Position numbers and translations under genes: made by a program
Notes under the pieces: model-generated
Told to the model about the DNA's origin: nothing
What the model saw: only the letters and a program-made list of their open reading frames with translations
Databases searched by the model: none
From: Brevibacterium iodinum ATCC 49514
GTDB lineage: Bacteria; Actinomycetota; Actinomycetes; Actinomycetales; Brevibacteriaceae
Assembly: GCF_900169265.1 (NCBI RefSeq)
Contig: NZ_FXYX01000001.1
Coordinates: 248,001-312,000, forward strand
DNA: 64,000 bases
Reading direction: 5' to 3'
Part shown: in pieces, positions 1 to 9,371 of the stretch
Position numbering within the stretch: the stretch's first letter is position 1
Layout: every line of letters begins with the position of its first letter

Positions 1-498
1 GACGACGAACCCGGAGTAGCCGGCGGCGACGAGCAGCGGGAAGTGGACCTTGATTCCGCGGTCACGTGACTGGACGGCGACCTCACGGGCGAGCAGCGCA
101 CCGACGACGAGGCCGAGCCCCCAGGTGACGAGGCTGGCGAGGGCGGCGACGAGGAAGACGAAGACATAGGCGAAGGTGGCGTTGCCCGGAACGCGGGCGA
201 GCCAGGCGAGCAGCTTCCGCACGGGGCCGGTGTTGGCGAGGATGTGGCCGAGCAGGAGGATCAGACACATCTGCGTCATGAACTCGAGCAGTCCTGCCAG
301 TCCCTCACCCCAGCCGGTGACGACGTCGACCGGGCCGGCGCCGGTGAAGACGAACGCGAGGACCGCGACGATGAGGGTGAGGACGATGGCGAAGGTCAGG
401 GCCGAGGGAATCCACTGTTCGAGGAATCGGTTGACCGGCCGCATGATCCCTTTTGAGGCTGCGGCGTTGACCTGGGTCGACGGCTTCGGTGCCGACAT
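1..498 (-). CDS. Short-chain fatty acid transporter (AtoE/TIGR00366-like), N-terminal part, cut by window edge
   Basis: An open reading frame starts at the ATG at 498 and runs without a stop off the left edge, giving 166 codons. The protein starts MSAPKPSTQV, has a short basic cytoplasmic N-terminus and then at least three hydrophobic segments (about residues 30-53, 72-92 and 103-130). The stretch GHILANTGPVRKLLAWLAR followed by LVTWGLGLVVGALLAREVA matches my recall of the AtoE-type short-chain fatty acid permease family, which imports compounds such as acetoacetate or butyrate. The C-terminal two thirds lie outside the window. The neighbouring downstream dehydrogenase and CoA-ester genes fit a fatty-acid or ketone-body catabolic setting. 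Confidence 0.75.
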   Translation of the reverse strand, partial: MSAPKPSTQVNAAASKGIMRPVNRFLEQWIPSALTFAIVLTLIVAVLAFVFTGAGPVDVVTGWGEGLAGLLEFMTQMCLILLLGHILANTGPVRKLLAWLARVPGNATFAYVFVFLVAALASLVTWGLGLVVGALLAREVAVQSRDRGIKVHFPLLVAAGYSGFVV

Positions 499-555
499 GG
501 GAAGACCTCCCGCTGAGATTTATGAGAATTGGCTGTGCGTGGTCTCAGCATACAA

Positions 556-592
556 TCAGGGCGCTGTCTCCCGGTAGGAGACAGCGCCCTGA
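556..592 (-). terminator. Hairpin terminator after the semialdehyde dehydrogenase gene
   Basis: A perfect inverted repeat (arms TCAGGGCGCTGTCTCC and its complement around the loop GGTA region) lies 59 bases past the stop codon of the 651-2021 gene. It has no clear T-tract, as is common in high-GC actinobacteria. Confidence 0.7.
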
Positions 593-650
593 CGGCGATC
601 ACAACCCGGTCACGATCGGAGCCCGGATTCTCGGGCTCCGGTCGTACCGA

Positions 651-2021
651 TCAGCTCTGTTTGTACACGAGCTGCTTGTTGACGAATTCGTCCATCGCCA
701 GCGGCCCGAGTTCCCGGCCGACGCCGGAGCGCTTGACTCCGCCGAAGGGCAGGTATTCGCGGCTTCCTTCGGGAGCGTTGAGGAAGACCATGCCGGAATC
801 GATCTGGTCTCCGACGCGTTCGGCCCGGGCGATATCGGTGGAGAACACGGCGGCGCCCAGACCGAAGGGGGTGTCGTTGGCGAGTTCGACGGCTTCCTCT
901 TCGCTGCTGACCTTATAGACGATGACGGCGGGGCCGAAGAGCTCTTCGTAGTATCCGCGCATACCCTTCTTCACATCGGTGAGGACGACGGGTTCGACAT
1001 AGGCGCCGCCGCCGTCGTACTTCTTGCCGCCGGCGAGCAGGGTCGCGCCCTCGCTGACGGTGTCCTGGACCTGTTCGACGAAGCGGTCGGCGGCGGCCAC
1101 CGACGACAGCGGGGACAGTCGGGAGCCCTCCTCACTGGGAACGGCGGGGGTGTTCTTCTGGGCCGCCTCGGTGATGGAGGAGACGAAGTCGTCGTAGATG
1201 TCGTCCATGACGATCATCCGCTTGGGCGAGTTGCAGGCTTGGCCGGTGTTGCCCATGCGGGTGTCGAAGAACGTCTTCGCGGACTTCTGGACGTCGTCCG
1301 TGTCGAGCAGGATGTACGGATCGGATCCGCCGAGTTCGAGCACGACCTTCTTGAGGTTCTTTCCGGCCTCGGCAGCGACGGCGGCACCGGCGCGTTCGGA
1401 TCCGGTCAGGGACACTCCGTGGTTGCGCGGGTCGGTCAGGATGATGTCGGCGACCTGCTCGTTGCTGGCGTAGATGTTGATGTACGCGCCTTCGGGCAGG
1501 CCTGCCTCGATGAAGATCTCTTCCATGATCTGTGCCGAGCGGGGGCACTGCGGGGCGTGCTTGAGCAGGATGGTGTTGCCCAGGGCCAGGTTCGGGGCGG
1601 CGAAGCGGGCGACCTGGTAGTAGGGGAAGTTCCACGGCATGATGCCCAGCAGCGAGCCGACGGGCTTGCGGCGGATCATGGCGGTGGCGTCCTTGGGTCC
1701 GCGCAGTGGTTCGTCGGCCATGAAGGCTTCGGCGTTGTCGGCGAAGTACTTGTAGATCATCGAGCTCAGCTGGACTTCGCCCTTGCCTTCGGGCACGGAT
1801 TTGCCCATTTCGAGCTTGATGACTTCGGCGAGCTCCTCGGCGCGCTCGGCGTAGATCTCGGACACGCGGGTCAGCAGCGCAGCGCGCTCGGCCACCGTGG
1901 TCCGGCTCCACTCGTCGAATGTCGTCGCCGAACGATCGAGGGCCGCGAGGATCTCGGCATCGGTGGCGGTGGGGAATTCTTCGGCGACTTGGCCGGTCGC
2001 CGGGTCGGTCACGCGATACAT
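651..2021 (-). CDS. NAD(P)-dependent succinate-semialdehyde dehydrogenase-type aldehyde dehydrogenase
   Basis: 456 aa, full length for the GabD1/SSADH-I group of aldehyde dehydrogenases, which oxidise succinate semialdehyde (or a similar semialdehyde) to the acid in the cytosol. Visible motifs in order are [13 protein letters not shown] (cofactor/oxyanion region), [10 protein letters not shown] (NAD-binding turn), [12 protein letters not shown] with the general-base Glu, and [15 protein letters not shown] with the catalytic Cys. The start at the ATG at 2021 gives [10 protein letters not shown], a usual start for this group. It is followed by a terminator hairpin at 556-592. Substrate is inferred from family only. 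Confidence 0.85.
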   Translation of the reverse strand: MYRVTDPATGQVAEEFPTATDAEILAALDRSATTFDEWSRTTVAERAALLTRVSEIYAERAEELAEVIKLEMGKSVPEGKGEVQLSSMIYKYFADNAEAFMADEPLRGPKDATAMIRRKPVGSLLGIMPWNFPYYQVARFAAPNLALGNTILLKHAPQCPRSAQIMEEIFIEAGLPEGAYINIYASNEQVADIILTDPRNHGVSLTGSERAGAAVAAEAGKNLKKVVLELGGSDPYILLDTDDVQKSAKTFFDTRMGNTGQACNSPKRMIVMDDIYDDFVSSITEAAQKNTPAVPSEEGSRLSPLSSVAAADRFVEQVQDTVSEGATLLAGGKKYDGGGAYVEPVVLTDVKKGMRGYYEELFGPAVIVYKVSSEEEAVELANDTPFGLGAAVFSTDIARAERVGDQIDSGMVFLNAPEGSREYLPFGGVKRSGVGRELGPLAMDEFVNKQLVYKQS

Positions 2022-2176
2022 GGTGGTCTTGGCTGTCCTCTTTCACTTCGACGGGGTTGAAGCGATCACCGATGGTGTGATCGCAGGTCCATCCCCCACG
2101 CTAGGGCCGAACTCCGGCGTGGGCAACGGTGGTCTTGTTTCCTGGGCAGATTCCCAGCCATCACCGAGGTGGGCGA

Positions 2177-2214
2177 CCCGACCGGCGGCGTGTCCAGGGA
2201 CACCGCCGGTCGGG
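2177..2214 (-). terminator. Hairpin downstream of the AztD-like gene
   Basis: The arms CCCGACCGGCGG and CCGCCGGTCGGG (2177-2188 and 2203-2214) can pair, with a further inner helix. It lies about 60 bases beyond the stop of the minus-strand gene ending at 2274. CCGGTCGG recurs again at about 2235 and 2252, so the repeat could have another role. Confidence 0.5.
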
Positions 2215-2273
2215 GCAATCGAGGCCGTTCCGCCGGTCGGATCTGACCCGCCGGTCGGGCCGGTCGTGGCACC

Positions 2274-3542
2274 TCAGCCGGTGACGCCGGTGAGTTCGTT
2301 CGGTGCGTGCGGCAGCGTTTCCTCGGCCATCACCTCACCGGATTCGAGATCGACGATGTGGATCTTCTTCTCTCCCGGATCGCTGACATAGGCTACTTCG
2401 TCCTGGACGAAGAGCGTCGGGCGGGCCTTCTGCCATTCGACGGGCTCTTCCCATTCGTCGATGACCGGGTATTCCTCCGTCACCGAGGCGGTGGCGGGGT
2501 CGATGATTTTGAGGTTCCCGTCCGTGGTCAGGACGACGCCTTCCCCGTCGGGTCCGCGGCCCAGGGATCGGAAGCTGTAGGAGGCGCCGAGGTCGACGAG
2601 CGAGAGCTTGCCCGACTTCGTGTCGGTGACGCTCACCCGTTCGGGACGTTCGAGTTCGGCATCTTCGTCGACTTTGTAATCGCCGAGGATGTACTGCGAT
2701 TCGTCGCTTCCGGACTGGTTGCCGATGCGACCGAAGGAGTCGGGAGCGTCGATCTTCTCGAACTTCCCATCCTTGTACAGCAGGATTCCGTCCTCGCAGC
2801 CGAGCGCGATGACCTCGTCCTTCGCAGCGGCTTCGCCGTGGACTCCGGGGCACTCGTCGCTGCTTGCGATCTCTTTGCCGGAGCTGTCGACGACCTTCGC
2901 ACCCGAGCGTTCGTCCTCGGTTCCGACGGTGTGCAGCATCGAACCATCGGCGAGTTTCACGGCGACACCGTGGTGGGGTTCGTCGACCTCGGTTACCTGG
3001 GGCTTCGGGGCGCCGTCGGAGAAGTTCTCGGTGTCGAAGGTCTGGATCTTGCCGTCGCCGTCGCCGAAGAGCACGGTGGCCTCGCCGTGGTTGACGACGT
3101 GTCCGGGCAGTTCGGTGTCGAAGACGGTGTCGGTGAGCTGCGGGTCGGCGGCGTAGCTGTGGGTGTGGTCGCCGTGCGGCTGGGTCCAGACTCCGGCGTC
3201 GAAGAGGCGGAAGCCTTCGGCGACGGAGACCATGAGGTGGCGGCCGTCGCCGACGGGATTGAGGCGGTTGAAGCCTTCGAGCTTCGTGTCGTCGATGACA
3301 TCGAGAGTCGTTGCGTCGAGGGTGAGGATCCCGCCCTCGTAAGTGGTCACGATCCGCGGCTGGGCGGCGGCGAGCTCCTGGGCGTGCCCTGTGTCGTCCT
3401 TGTCGTCTGCGGCGCCTGCGGTCTTCTTGTCCGCACTGCCCGCGTCGTAGTCGGTGGCGTCGTCGCCTGCCTGGCATCCGGTGAGCAGCAGCGCCGAGGC
3501 GACCACCGCCGATCCGAGCATCGTGTGGTGTCGTTTCATCAT
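2274..3542 (-). CDS. AztD-like zinc metallochaperone lipoprotein
   Basis: About 422 aa. The N-terminus MMKRHHTMLG followed by a hydrophobic stretch and the lipobox LLTGC marks an exported lipoprotein with Cys near residue 24. The mature part reads as a beta-propeller-like protein. His/Asp-rich elements are visible: HGDHTHSYAADP, VVNHGEATVLFGDGDG, VDEPHHGVAVKL and ECPGVHGEA. These fit my recall of the AztD family, which carries zinc to the AztC binding protein of a zinc ABC importer. No aztABC genes lie within the window, so AztD stands alone here. A GTG at 3548 is an alternative start; I prefer the ATG at 3542 because GAGAG precedes it at suitable spacing. A Zur-like dyad lies just upstream. 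Confidence 0.7.
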   Translation of the reverse strand: MMKRHHTMLGSAVVASALLLTGCQAGDDATDYDAGSADKKTAGAADDKDDTGHAQELAAAQPRIVTTYEGGILTLDATTLDVIDDTKLEGFNRLNPVGDGRHLMVSVAEGFRLFDAGVWTQPHGDHTHSYAADPQLTDTVFDTELPGHVVNHGEATVLFGDGDGKIQTFDTENFSDGAPKPQVTEVDEPHHGVAVKLADGSMLHTVGTEDERSGAKVVDSSGKEIASSDECPGVHGEAAAKDEVIALGCEDGILLYKDGKFEKIDAPDSFGRIGNQSGSDESQYILGDYKVDEDAELERPERVSVTDTKSGKLSLVDLGASYSFRSLGRGPDGEGVVLTTDGNLKIIDPATASVTEEYPVIDEWEEPVEWQKARPTLFVQDEVAYVSDPGEKKIHIVDLESGEVMAEETLPHAPNELTGVTG

Positions 3543-3559
3543 TCGCACTCTCTAGTTAG

Positions 3560-3574
3560 TGAGACTCGTTATCA
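3560..3574 (-). promoter_or_regulatory. Candidate Zur box upstream of the AztD-like gene
   Basis: On the minus strand the sequence reads TGATAACGAGTCTCA, an imperfect 15-bp dyad with the TGA-N9-TCA frame of actinobacterial Zur operators. It lies 18 bases upstream of the ATG at 3542, where it could block transcription when zinc is replete. This is inferred from shape and from the zinc role of the gene. Confidence 0.45.
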
Positions 3575-3724
3575 TTAGCAGGTCGATACTAACCCGATGC
3601 AGGATGGATATGCGAAATCAGATGACGATTGGGGTCGACGAGAAGCTCGGCGGCCCGAGGGGTCCGGATCGATCCGCCGAGGGCCGGCCCCGACTATGAA
3701 ATGAGTCACTGTTACGGTAGTGCC

Positions 3725-4078
3725 ATGGCCAGTGTGACTGAACTCGTGAAGCGCTACTACTCCACCGTCGATGCCGGAGATGCGGACGCCACCTCGGCGC
3801 TGTTCGCCGCCGCCGCAAGTTATGATCGGCCGGGCTATCCGACGATGGTCGGCCGGCAGATCACCGACTTCTACCATGGCGAACGCGTCATCGAATCCGG
3901 TTCTCATTCGCTGCAGGAGATCCTCGTCGACGGTGATCGCGCATCCAGTCGCGGCGTCTTCAGCGGTCGCCTCAAGGACGGCTCTGAGACGTCGGTGGGC
4001 TTCGCGGATTTCTTCCTCTTCGACACCGAGGGTCTCATCGCCGAACGCACCACGTACTTCTATCAAGCAGCGGTCTGA
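3725..4078 (+). CDS. SnoaL/NTF2-like protein
   Basis: 117 aa, a small alpha+beta-barrel (cone fold) protein of the SnoaL/ketosteroid-isomerase-like type. It starts MASVTELVKRYYSTVDAGDA, an N-terminal helix followed by the usual DADATSALFAA turn, and ends in beta-strands with FADFFLFDTEGLIAERTTYF. The frame is open from 3629, but homologous sequence begins at the ATG at 3725. No catalytic residues can be assigned with confidence, so the function (isomerase, hydrolase or ligand binding) is open. It converges on the 3-hydroxyacyl-CoA dehydrogenase gene across a shared hairpin. Confidence 0.7.
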   Translation: MASVTELVKRYYSTVDAGDADATSALFAAAASYDRPGYPTMVGRQITDFYHGERVIESGSHSLQEILVDGDRASSRGVFSGRLKDGSETSVGFADFFLFDTEGLIAERTTYFYQAAV

Positions 4079-4098
4079 GCCGCTGCCTCCTCGAAAAT

Positions 4099-4147
4099 AG
4101 GTCACTGTCGGATACTTCTGAGCCCGGAAGATATCCGATAGTGACCT
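4099..4147. terminator. Bidirectional hairpin, copy 1 of the AGGTCA...TCGGA family
   Basis: The arms AGGTCACTGTCGGATACTTC and GAAGATATCCGATAGTGACCT pair with two irregularities. The element sits between two convergent genes (ends at 4078 and 4168). It is flanked by A-rich sequence on the left and T-rich on the right, so it can terminate both. A related hairpin lies at 15866-15920. Confidence 0.7.
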
Positions 4148-4167
4148 TTGTTTGGGACGAATGCGTT

Positions 4168-5088
4168 TCAGCGCCCCTGACCACGGGCCTCGAGCACCGC
4201 CTTCTGGATCCGGTCCCGGACGGCCGCTGCCTGTGGGGTCGGGGTCGGGCCATAAGCTTCTTCGACCTGTTCGAAAACGTCTTCCATGCCTGCTGGATCG
4301 ACATCGACCGGCAGGTCCTCGATGGCGGCGAACGCCGGGCCGATATGGTCCATGAAACCCCGGATCCCAGCCTCTCCCCCGCCGAAGTGCATGCCTTCGA
4401 ACTGGCCGATAGCCGACCATCGCAGACCCAGCGAATTCTTCATCACCGTGTCGAGCCCCTCGGCAGAGACGACCCCGTTCTGCACGAGCGAGATCGCCTC
4501 CTTCATCAGCGCGTTCTGGAGCCGGTTGCCAACGAATCCGCGGATCTCACGCCCGAGCACCACTGGTTCGCGCCCGCAGCTGCGGTAGAACTCGACCGCA
4601 GCGTCGACGGTCTCCTGGGAGGTCTGCGGTGACGGCACGACCTCGACGAGAGGCATGAGGTGCGGTGGATTGAACGGGTGGCCGACGATGACGCGGGATG
4701 CCGCGGACTCCGGCAGAGCGGCCGCGATCAATGAGGCCGGGATCGTCGACGACGACGTGGCGAACACGGCACCGGCCGGAGCCGCCTCGGCGATCTGAGA
4801 GAACAGCACGGGCTTCGATTCCGGATCCTCGGGACCGGATTCCTGGACGAAGACGACACCTGCCACCGCGGCCTCGACGGATTCGGCGAGTTCCACGGTG
4901 CCGACTTCAGAGGCCAGCTCATCTCCGGCGGAGGCATCAGCGGTGACGTCGGCCTGTAAGCCGGCGACCACCTCGGCGAGATCGGGACGCGGGTCGAAGA
5001 CCCGCACCGTGTACCCGCTACGGGCGAAGAGGAAGGCGAACGATCGGCCGATGGTTCCGGCGCCGATGACGGCGACTGTTGAGCTCAT
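4168..5088 (-). CDS. 3-hydroxyacyl-CoA dehydrogenase family protein
   Basis: 306 aa. The N-terminal Rossmann domain starts with VAVIGAGTIGRSFAFLFARSG (GxGxIG NAD-binding motif), followed by ATSSSTIPASLI and the family signature VGHPFNPPHLMPLVEVVPS. The C-terminal helical domain begins near GFVGNRLQNALMKEA. Size and motifs fit single-domain 3-hydroxyacyl-CoA dehydrogenases and the related L-carnitine or gulonate dehydrogenases, which oxidise a 3-hydroxy group with NAD. Exact substrate cannot be read from the sequence. A CoA substrate is suggested by the nearby acyl-CoA ligase and enoyl-CoA hydratase genes, though they are not in the same transcript. Confidence 0.8.
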   Translation of the reverse strand: MSSTVAVIGAGTIGRSFAFLFARSGYTVRVFDPRPDLAEVVAGLQADVTADASAGDELASEVGTVELAESVEAAVAGVVFVQESGPEDPESKPVLFSQIAEAAPAGAVFATSSSTIPASLIAAALPESAASRVIVGHPFNPPHLMPLVEVVPSPQTSQETVDAAVEFYRSCGREPVVLGREIRGFVGNRLQNALMKEAISLVQNGVVSAEGLDTVMKNSLGLRWSAIGQFEGMHFGGGEAGIRGFMDHIGPAFAAIEDLPVDVDPAGMEDVFEQVEEAYGPTPTPQAAAVRDRIQKAVLEARGQGR

Positions 5089-5268
5089 GCGACCAGGCTA
5101 TACCCGCCCCACCTGCTCAAGCGGCGGAGTTCACTGAGGCGTGCCAGGACATTCATCCAAGCATGCGCCAGCTGCCGTCGGCGCGTTCGCCGTAGTCGAA
5201 TCGTTGCCGTGCGCTTCCCGCCCGCGGCGCTTCCCGCCCGCGCCCCGACCTGGTGGCACAATGTCACC

Positions 5269-6132
5269 ATGAGCGCGAACCCAGAACTGAGAACAGTGGA
5301 CTCGGAGATCATCGCCCTGGCGGAGGACGAATACGCCGCCGCGGCGGAAACCGCGCGCATCGAGGTGCGCGAGATCCACACCGCCGACGAGGCAGCCAGG
5401 GCCTCACTGCTGCTCGACGAAGTCTGGAACGTCGACGAGACCGGCACGAACGTGTTCGAACCCAGTCTCATCATCGCCTTCGCCCACGCCGGCAACTATG
5501 TGTCCGCTGCGTACAGCGTCGACGAGCCCGACGAGATGATCGGTGTGACCATCGGCTTCTTCGGTCAGCCTTTGGGTTCGGTCATGCATTCGCACATCGC
5601 CGGAGTCCGCCATCAGATCATCGGCCGCGGTGCCGGCTCCGCGATGAAGCTCCACCAGCGTCTCTGGTGCCTCAACCTCGGCATCACCGAGATGACCTGG
5701 ACTTTCGACCCGCTCATCGCCCGCAATGCGTACTTCAACTTCCAGCGTCTGGGTGTCGGCATGGTCGAATACCTCGAGGATTTCTACGGGCAGATGCGCG
5801 ACGGAGTGAACTCCGGCCAGGCCAGCGACCGGATGATGGTGTCCTGGCCGCTCGACCGTCCGGCACGGGCCTCGGTCGTCGATCCCGGTTCGGCCTTCCC
5901 CTGCCTGCGCGCCGATGACGACGGGGAGCCGCTGCTGAGCGAGGTGCCGAAGGAGACCGAGTTCGTCTCGCTGGATTTCCCTTCCGATATCGAGGATCTG
6001 CGCGGCCAGGATGCCGATCTCGCCAGCCGCTGGCGACTGGCGCTGCGCACGGCGCTGACCGGTCTCGTCGGCGACGGCTGGGTCGTCGACACCTGCCTCA
6101 AGGGCGGCACCTACCTCCTCCACCATCCCTGA
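5269..6132 (+). CDS. COG3375-like predicted GNAT acetyltransferase
   Basis: About 287 aa. The region from the DEVWNV element through FGQPLGSVMHSHIAGV, RHQIIGRGAGSAMKLHQRLW (a variant acetyl-CoA loop) and TEMTWTFDPLIARNAYFNFQRLGV matches my recall of the COG3375 group of large GNAT-fold proteins found in actinobacteria. The frame is open from 5209, but the ATG at 5269 gives MSANPELRT, a more usual start. Acceptor substrate is unknown. It is divergent from the dehydrogenase at 4168-5088. Confidence 0.7.
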   Translation: MSANPELRTVDSEIIALAEDEYAAAAETARIEVREIHTADEAARASLLLDEVWNVDETGTNVFEPSLIIAFAHAGNYVSAAYSVDEPDEMIGVTIGFFGQPLGSVMHSHIAGVRHQIIGRGAGSAMKLHQRLWCLNLGITEMTWTFDPLIARNAYFNFQRLGVGMVEYLEDFYGQMRDGVNSGQASDRMMVSWPLDRPARASVVDPGSAFPCLRADDDGEPLLSEVPKETEFVSLDFPSDIEDLRGQDADLASRWRLALRTALTGLVGDGWVVDTCLKGGTYLLHHP

Positions 6133-6177
6133 GGACCCATTCACCTCGGCGTCACTTGGCCCGTGTTCACTGATGTG

Positions 6178-7491
6178 ATGACCTCTGCACCTGCCCCCAC
6201 CGCCGAGGTGGCCGGATCGTTCCTGCGCCTCGGCCTGACGTCGTTCGGCGGTCCTGTCGCCCACCTCGGATACTTCCGCAACGAGTTCGTCGGCCGCCGC
6301 TCGTGGTTGGATGACCGCGAATACGCCGACCTCGTCGCCCTGTGCCAGATGCTGCCGGGCCCCGCGTCCAGCCAGGTCGGCATGGGACTCGGGCTGCGCC
6401 GTGCGGGCCTGCCCGGGCTTGCGGCCGCGTGGGTGAGCTTCACTCTGCCGTCGGCGATTCTGCTCACCCTCTTCGCGTTGGGGCTCTCGGCCTTCGGTGA
6501 CCTCGGCGATGCCGGGTGGCTGCTCGGGCTCAAGGCCGCCGCGGTGGCCGTCGTCGCCGGTGCCGTGCAGTCGATGGCGAAAACGCTGACCCCGGATGCC
6601 CGTCGTGCGAGCATCGCCGCCGCCGTCCTCATGCTCATGCTCGTCATCCCGGATTCGACTCTGCCGACGGCGCTGGTCCAGATCGTCGCGATAGTCCTCG
6701 GCGGAGTTCTCGGCCTCGTCTGGCTGAAACGGCCCGACAAAGGTAGGAACGAGAAGGAATCTCCCACCGAGGCGGCTTCCGCCTCCGAATCTGCGACTGC
6801 TTCCGAATCTGCCTCCACCTCCGAATCAGCAGCTGCCACGGTCGGCCCCCACTCCCCCGAGAGCCGCATCGCCTCACGCGGCGCCAGACGGCTGGGCATC
6901 GCCTCCCTCATCGCCTTCGCCGCTCTGCTCCTCGGACTCCCGGCCCTCACCGCGGCGACCGGGGACGCGACCATTCGCCTCATCGATATCTTCTATCGGG
7001 CAGGGGCCCTGGTCTTCGGCGGCGGTCATGTCGTCCTGCCCCTGCTCGAGGCCGAACTCGTGCCCACCGGGCTGGTCGACCACGACACGTTCCTCGCCGG
7101 CTACGGTGCTGCACAGGCAGTCCCCGGTCCGCTATTCACCTTCGCGGCGTTCCTCGGAGCGTCGATGACAACGGGACCCAGCGGCATCCTCGGTGCCGGC
7201 ATCGCCCTGCTGGCGATCTTCCTTCCGGCGGGTCAGCTGGTCATCGGGATCCTGCCGTTCTGGGAGCGGCTGCGTGCCTGGGAACCAGCGACGGCGGCAC
7301 TGACCGGAGTCAATGCCGCCGTCGTGGGGCTGCTGGGGGCTGCGCTCTACGATCCCGTGTTCGTCGAGGGGATCACCTCGCCTGCGACCCTGGCGCTGGC
7401 CGTCGCCGCCTTCGTTGCCGGGACCATGTGGAAGGTCCCGGCGTGGGGGACGGTGATCGGCGCCGGGGTGCTCGGCTGGCTGCTGCTGTGA
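6178..7491 (+). CDS. chrA: Chromate transporter, two-domain ChrA
   Basis: About 437 aa, the usual size of bidomain CHR-family transporters that export chromate at the inner membrane. The first CHR domain holds LGLTSFGGPVAHLGYF and CQMLPGPASSQ; the second holds LVFGGGHVVLPLLEAE and AQAVPGPLFTFAAFLG. Together they carry about ten membrane segments. The linker between the halves (about residues 200-222) is a Ser/Glu/Ala-rich run of repeated SES-type units from imperfect 18-bp repeats. A GTG at 6163 is an alternative start. The gene stands alone between divergent and convergent neighbours. Confidence 0.88.
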   Translation: MTSAPAPTAEVAGSFLRLGLTSFGGPVAHLGYFRNEFVGRRSWLDDREYADLVALCQMLPGPASSQVGMGLGLRRAGLPGLAAAWVSFTLPSAILLTLFALGLSAFGDLGDAGWLLGLKAAAVAVVAGAVQSMAKTLTPDARRASIAAAVLMLMLVIPDSTLPTALVQIVAIVLGGVLGLVWLKRPDKGRNEKESPTEAASASESATASESASTSESAAATVGPHSPESRIASRGARRLGIASLIAFAALLLGLPALTAATGDATIRLIDIFYRAGALVFGGGHVVLPLLEAELVPTGLVDHDTFLAGYGAAQAVPGPLFTFAAFLGASMTTGPSGILGAGIALLAIFLPAGQLVIGILPFWERLRAWEPATAALTGVNAAVVGLLGAALYDPVFVEGITSPATLALAVAAFVAGTMWKVPAWGTVIGAGVLGWLLL

Positions 7492-7501
7492 TCGGTCAGG
7501 C

Positions 7502-7526
7502 CCGGGGCTCGACCGTCCTGCCCCGG
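7502..7526. terminator. Weak hairpin between convergent genes
   Basis: CCGGGGC and GCCCCGG (7502-7508 and 7520-7526) can pair around an 11-base loop in the 64-base gap between chrA and the acyl-CoA ligase gene. It is short and has no T-tract. Confidence 0.35.
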
Positions 7527-7555
7527 ATCGGTCCCTGCCTAGCTCAGCCTTGCGA

Positions 7556-9187
7556 TCAGGACTGTTCCCAGTCCTTGCGCAGCAGCTTCTTGTCGAGTTT
7601 GCCCACCGACGTGCGCGGCATCTCCTCGACGACCCTGACCTCGTCGGGCATCTGCCACTTGGCGAAACGAGCACTCAGCGTTTCGACGATCGAGTCCCGG
7701 GTCACCTCGGCGCCGGGGTTGGCCACAACGTAGACGACGGGACGCTCATCCCACTTCTCGTCGGGGACGCCGATGACGGCGGCCTCGCTGACGTCGGGGT
7801 TGTCGAGGATCGCGTTCTCCATGTCGATCGACGAGATCCACTCGCCTCCGGACTTGATGACGTCCTTGAGGCGGTCGGTGATCTTCAGGTAGCCGTACTG
7901 GTCGATGGTGCCGACGTCGCCCGAGCGCCACCAACCGTCGAGGAACCGATCGGCATTGTCGGGCAGCTGGTAGTAGGACTCGGTGATCCAGGGTCCGCGC
8001 ATGAGGAGCTCGCCCATGGACTTTCCGTCGCGTGGCAGCTCATTGCCCTCGGGGTCGATGGTCTTCATCTCAACACCGATGATCGGCAGGCCCTGCGAGC
8101 GCTTGAGGTCCCACTTCTCTTCCTCGTCGAGGTCGAGACCCGGACGGATCTTCCAGTTCGTCGACGCCAGCGGGGTGGTTTCGGTGGCACCGTAGCCGTG
8201 GATGACGTCGGCCCCGGTGACCTCCTTGAACCCGCGCATCATCGACAGCGGCGGCTCTGACGATCCGGAGACGAGACGGACTCCGCTGAGGTCCGGGGCC
8301 TGCGGCATCTTCTTCATCATCTGCAGCATCGGCCCGAAGATGGCGGGGGCGCCGTTGGCCAGGGTGACCTTCTCCTCGACGAAGGCCTGGGCGATGGCAC
8401 CGAACTCCTCGGCGGCGAACTTCCCCGGCAGGACGAGCTTGGCGCCGGCGGCCACAGCGTTCTGCGGGAAGCCCCACGACAGCACATGGAACATCGGGGT
8501 GATGGGCATGACGCAGTCGTCGAAGTTCACGTGGAGTGCGGCCAGACCGCCCATCGTGTGCAGGTAGATCGACCGGTGCGAGTAGTACACGCCCTTGGGG
8601 CGGCCGGTGGTGCCGGTGGTGTATCCGGCGTAGGCGGCGGTCTTCTCGTCGACGACGGGCCAGTCGTAGGTCTCGGACTTCTCCGCGATGAGGTCTTCGT
8701 AGGAGACGACGTTGGTCAGGCTCGTCTCGATCTCGGCGATCGGCTTGTCGGTCATGACGACCCAGCCCTTGACGTCGAGCTTCGGAGCCAGCGATTCGGC
8801 GACGGTCAGCAGCGATTCGTCGACGAAGATCCAGTCCGACTTCGAGTGGCTGACGACGTAGGCGAGGTCCTCGGGAGCCAGGCGCAGGTTGAGCTGGAGC
8901 ATGGTCGCGGCCACACCGGGCACGGCGAAGTAGAGCTCGAGGTGGCGGCGGGAGTTCCAATCGAGGACTCCGACTATGGAGCCGGCGCCGACGCCGAGGT
9001 CGGCGAGGCCGTGGGCGAGCTGCGCCATGCGCTTGAACTCGTCGGCGTAGTTCGACCTGCCCCAGGATCCGTCCGAACGGCGGTAGACGACCTCGGCATC
9101 ACCGAAGACGGTGGTTGCATGGCGGATGAGGCTGGTGGTGTTGAGCTGGTAGCTGTCGCCCAGGGTGGACGGAATTCCTGTCAGCAT
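7556..9187 (-). CDS. Fatty-acyl-CoA synthetase (AMP-binding, medium/long chain)
   Basis: 543 aa, full length for the ANL superfamily. Motifs in order are the phosphate-binding loop [31 protein letters not shown] (A5 motif), [21 protein letters not shown] (A7/A8) and the C-terminal catalytic Lys region [15 protein letters not shown]. The enzyme activates a fatty acid to the acyl adenylate and then to acyl-CoA. Length and the motif set fit AlkK-like medium-chain ligases. It lies upstream of an enoyl-CoA hydratase gene on the same strand (184-base gap), so both likely serve beta-oxidation. Confidence 0.85.
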   Translation of the reverse strand: MLTGIPSTLGDSYQLNTTSLIRHATTVFGDAEVVYRRSDGSWGRSNYADEFKRMAQLAHGLADLGVGAGSIVGVLDWNSRRHLELYFAVPGVAATMLQLNLRLAPEDLAYVVSHSKSDWIFVDESLLTVAESLAPKLDVKGWVVMTDKPIAEIETSLTNVVSYEDLIAEKSETYDWPVVDEKTAAYAGYTTGTTGRPKGVYYSHRSIYLHTMGGLAALHVNFDDCVMPITPMFHVLSWGFPQNAVAAGAKLVLPGKFAAEEFGAIAQAFVEEKVTLANGAPAIFGPMLQMMKKMPQAPDLSGVRLVSGSSEPPLSMMRGFKEVTGADVIHGYGATETTPLASTNWKIRPGLDLDEEEKWDLKRSQGLPIIGVEMKTIDPEGNELPRDGKSMGELLMRGPWITESYYQLPDNADRFLDGWWRSGDVGTIDQYGYLKITDRLKDVIKSGGEWISSIDMENAILDNPDVSEAAVIGVPDEKWDERPVVYVVANPGAEVTRDSIVETLSARFAKWQMPDEVRVVEEMPRTSVGKLDKKLLRKDWEQS

Positions 9188-9371
9188 GAGACTCCTTCGT
9201 TCGTGCTCCGGTCCCGCCTCGGCGCTGTGGCCGCGACGGGAGAAGTATTGTGATCGCCGGTTTCGTGGTGGGCGGTCGTCACCATCACATCAGGTGCGGA
9301 GGCGGTGCGGATGCAGGTGTATTGATTCATGGTCAAACAGTTATCAAACGGTCCGTCCGCGCATCCCAGAA

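Noticed and set aside
489..2060. Long plus-strand frame of 523 codons opposite the semialdehyde dehydrogenase
   Set aside because: It is the antisense of a clear dehydrogenase gene with all motifs intact; long antisense frames are common in GC-rich DNA.
2066..2272. Minus-strand frame of 68 codons between the dehydrogenase and AztD-like genes
   Set aside because: It contains the terminator hairpin and Pro/Arg-rich low-information sequence; no ribosome binding site.
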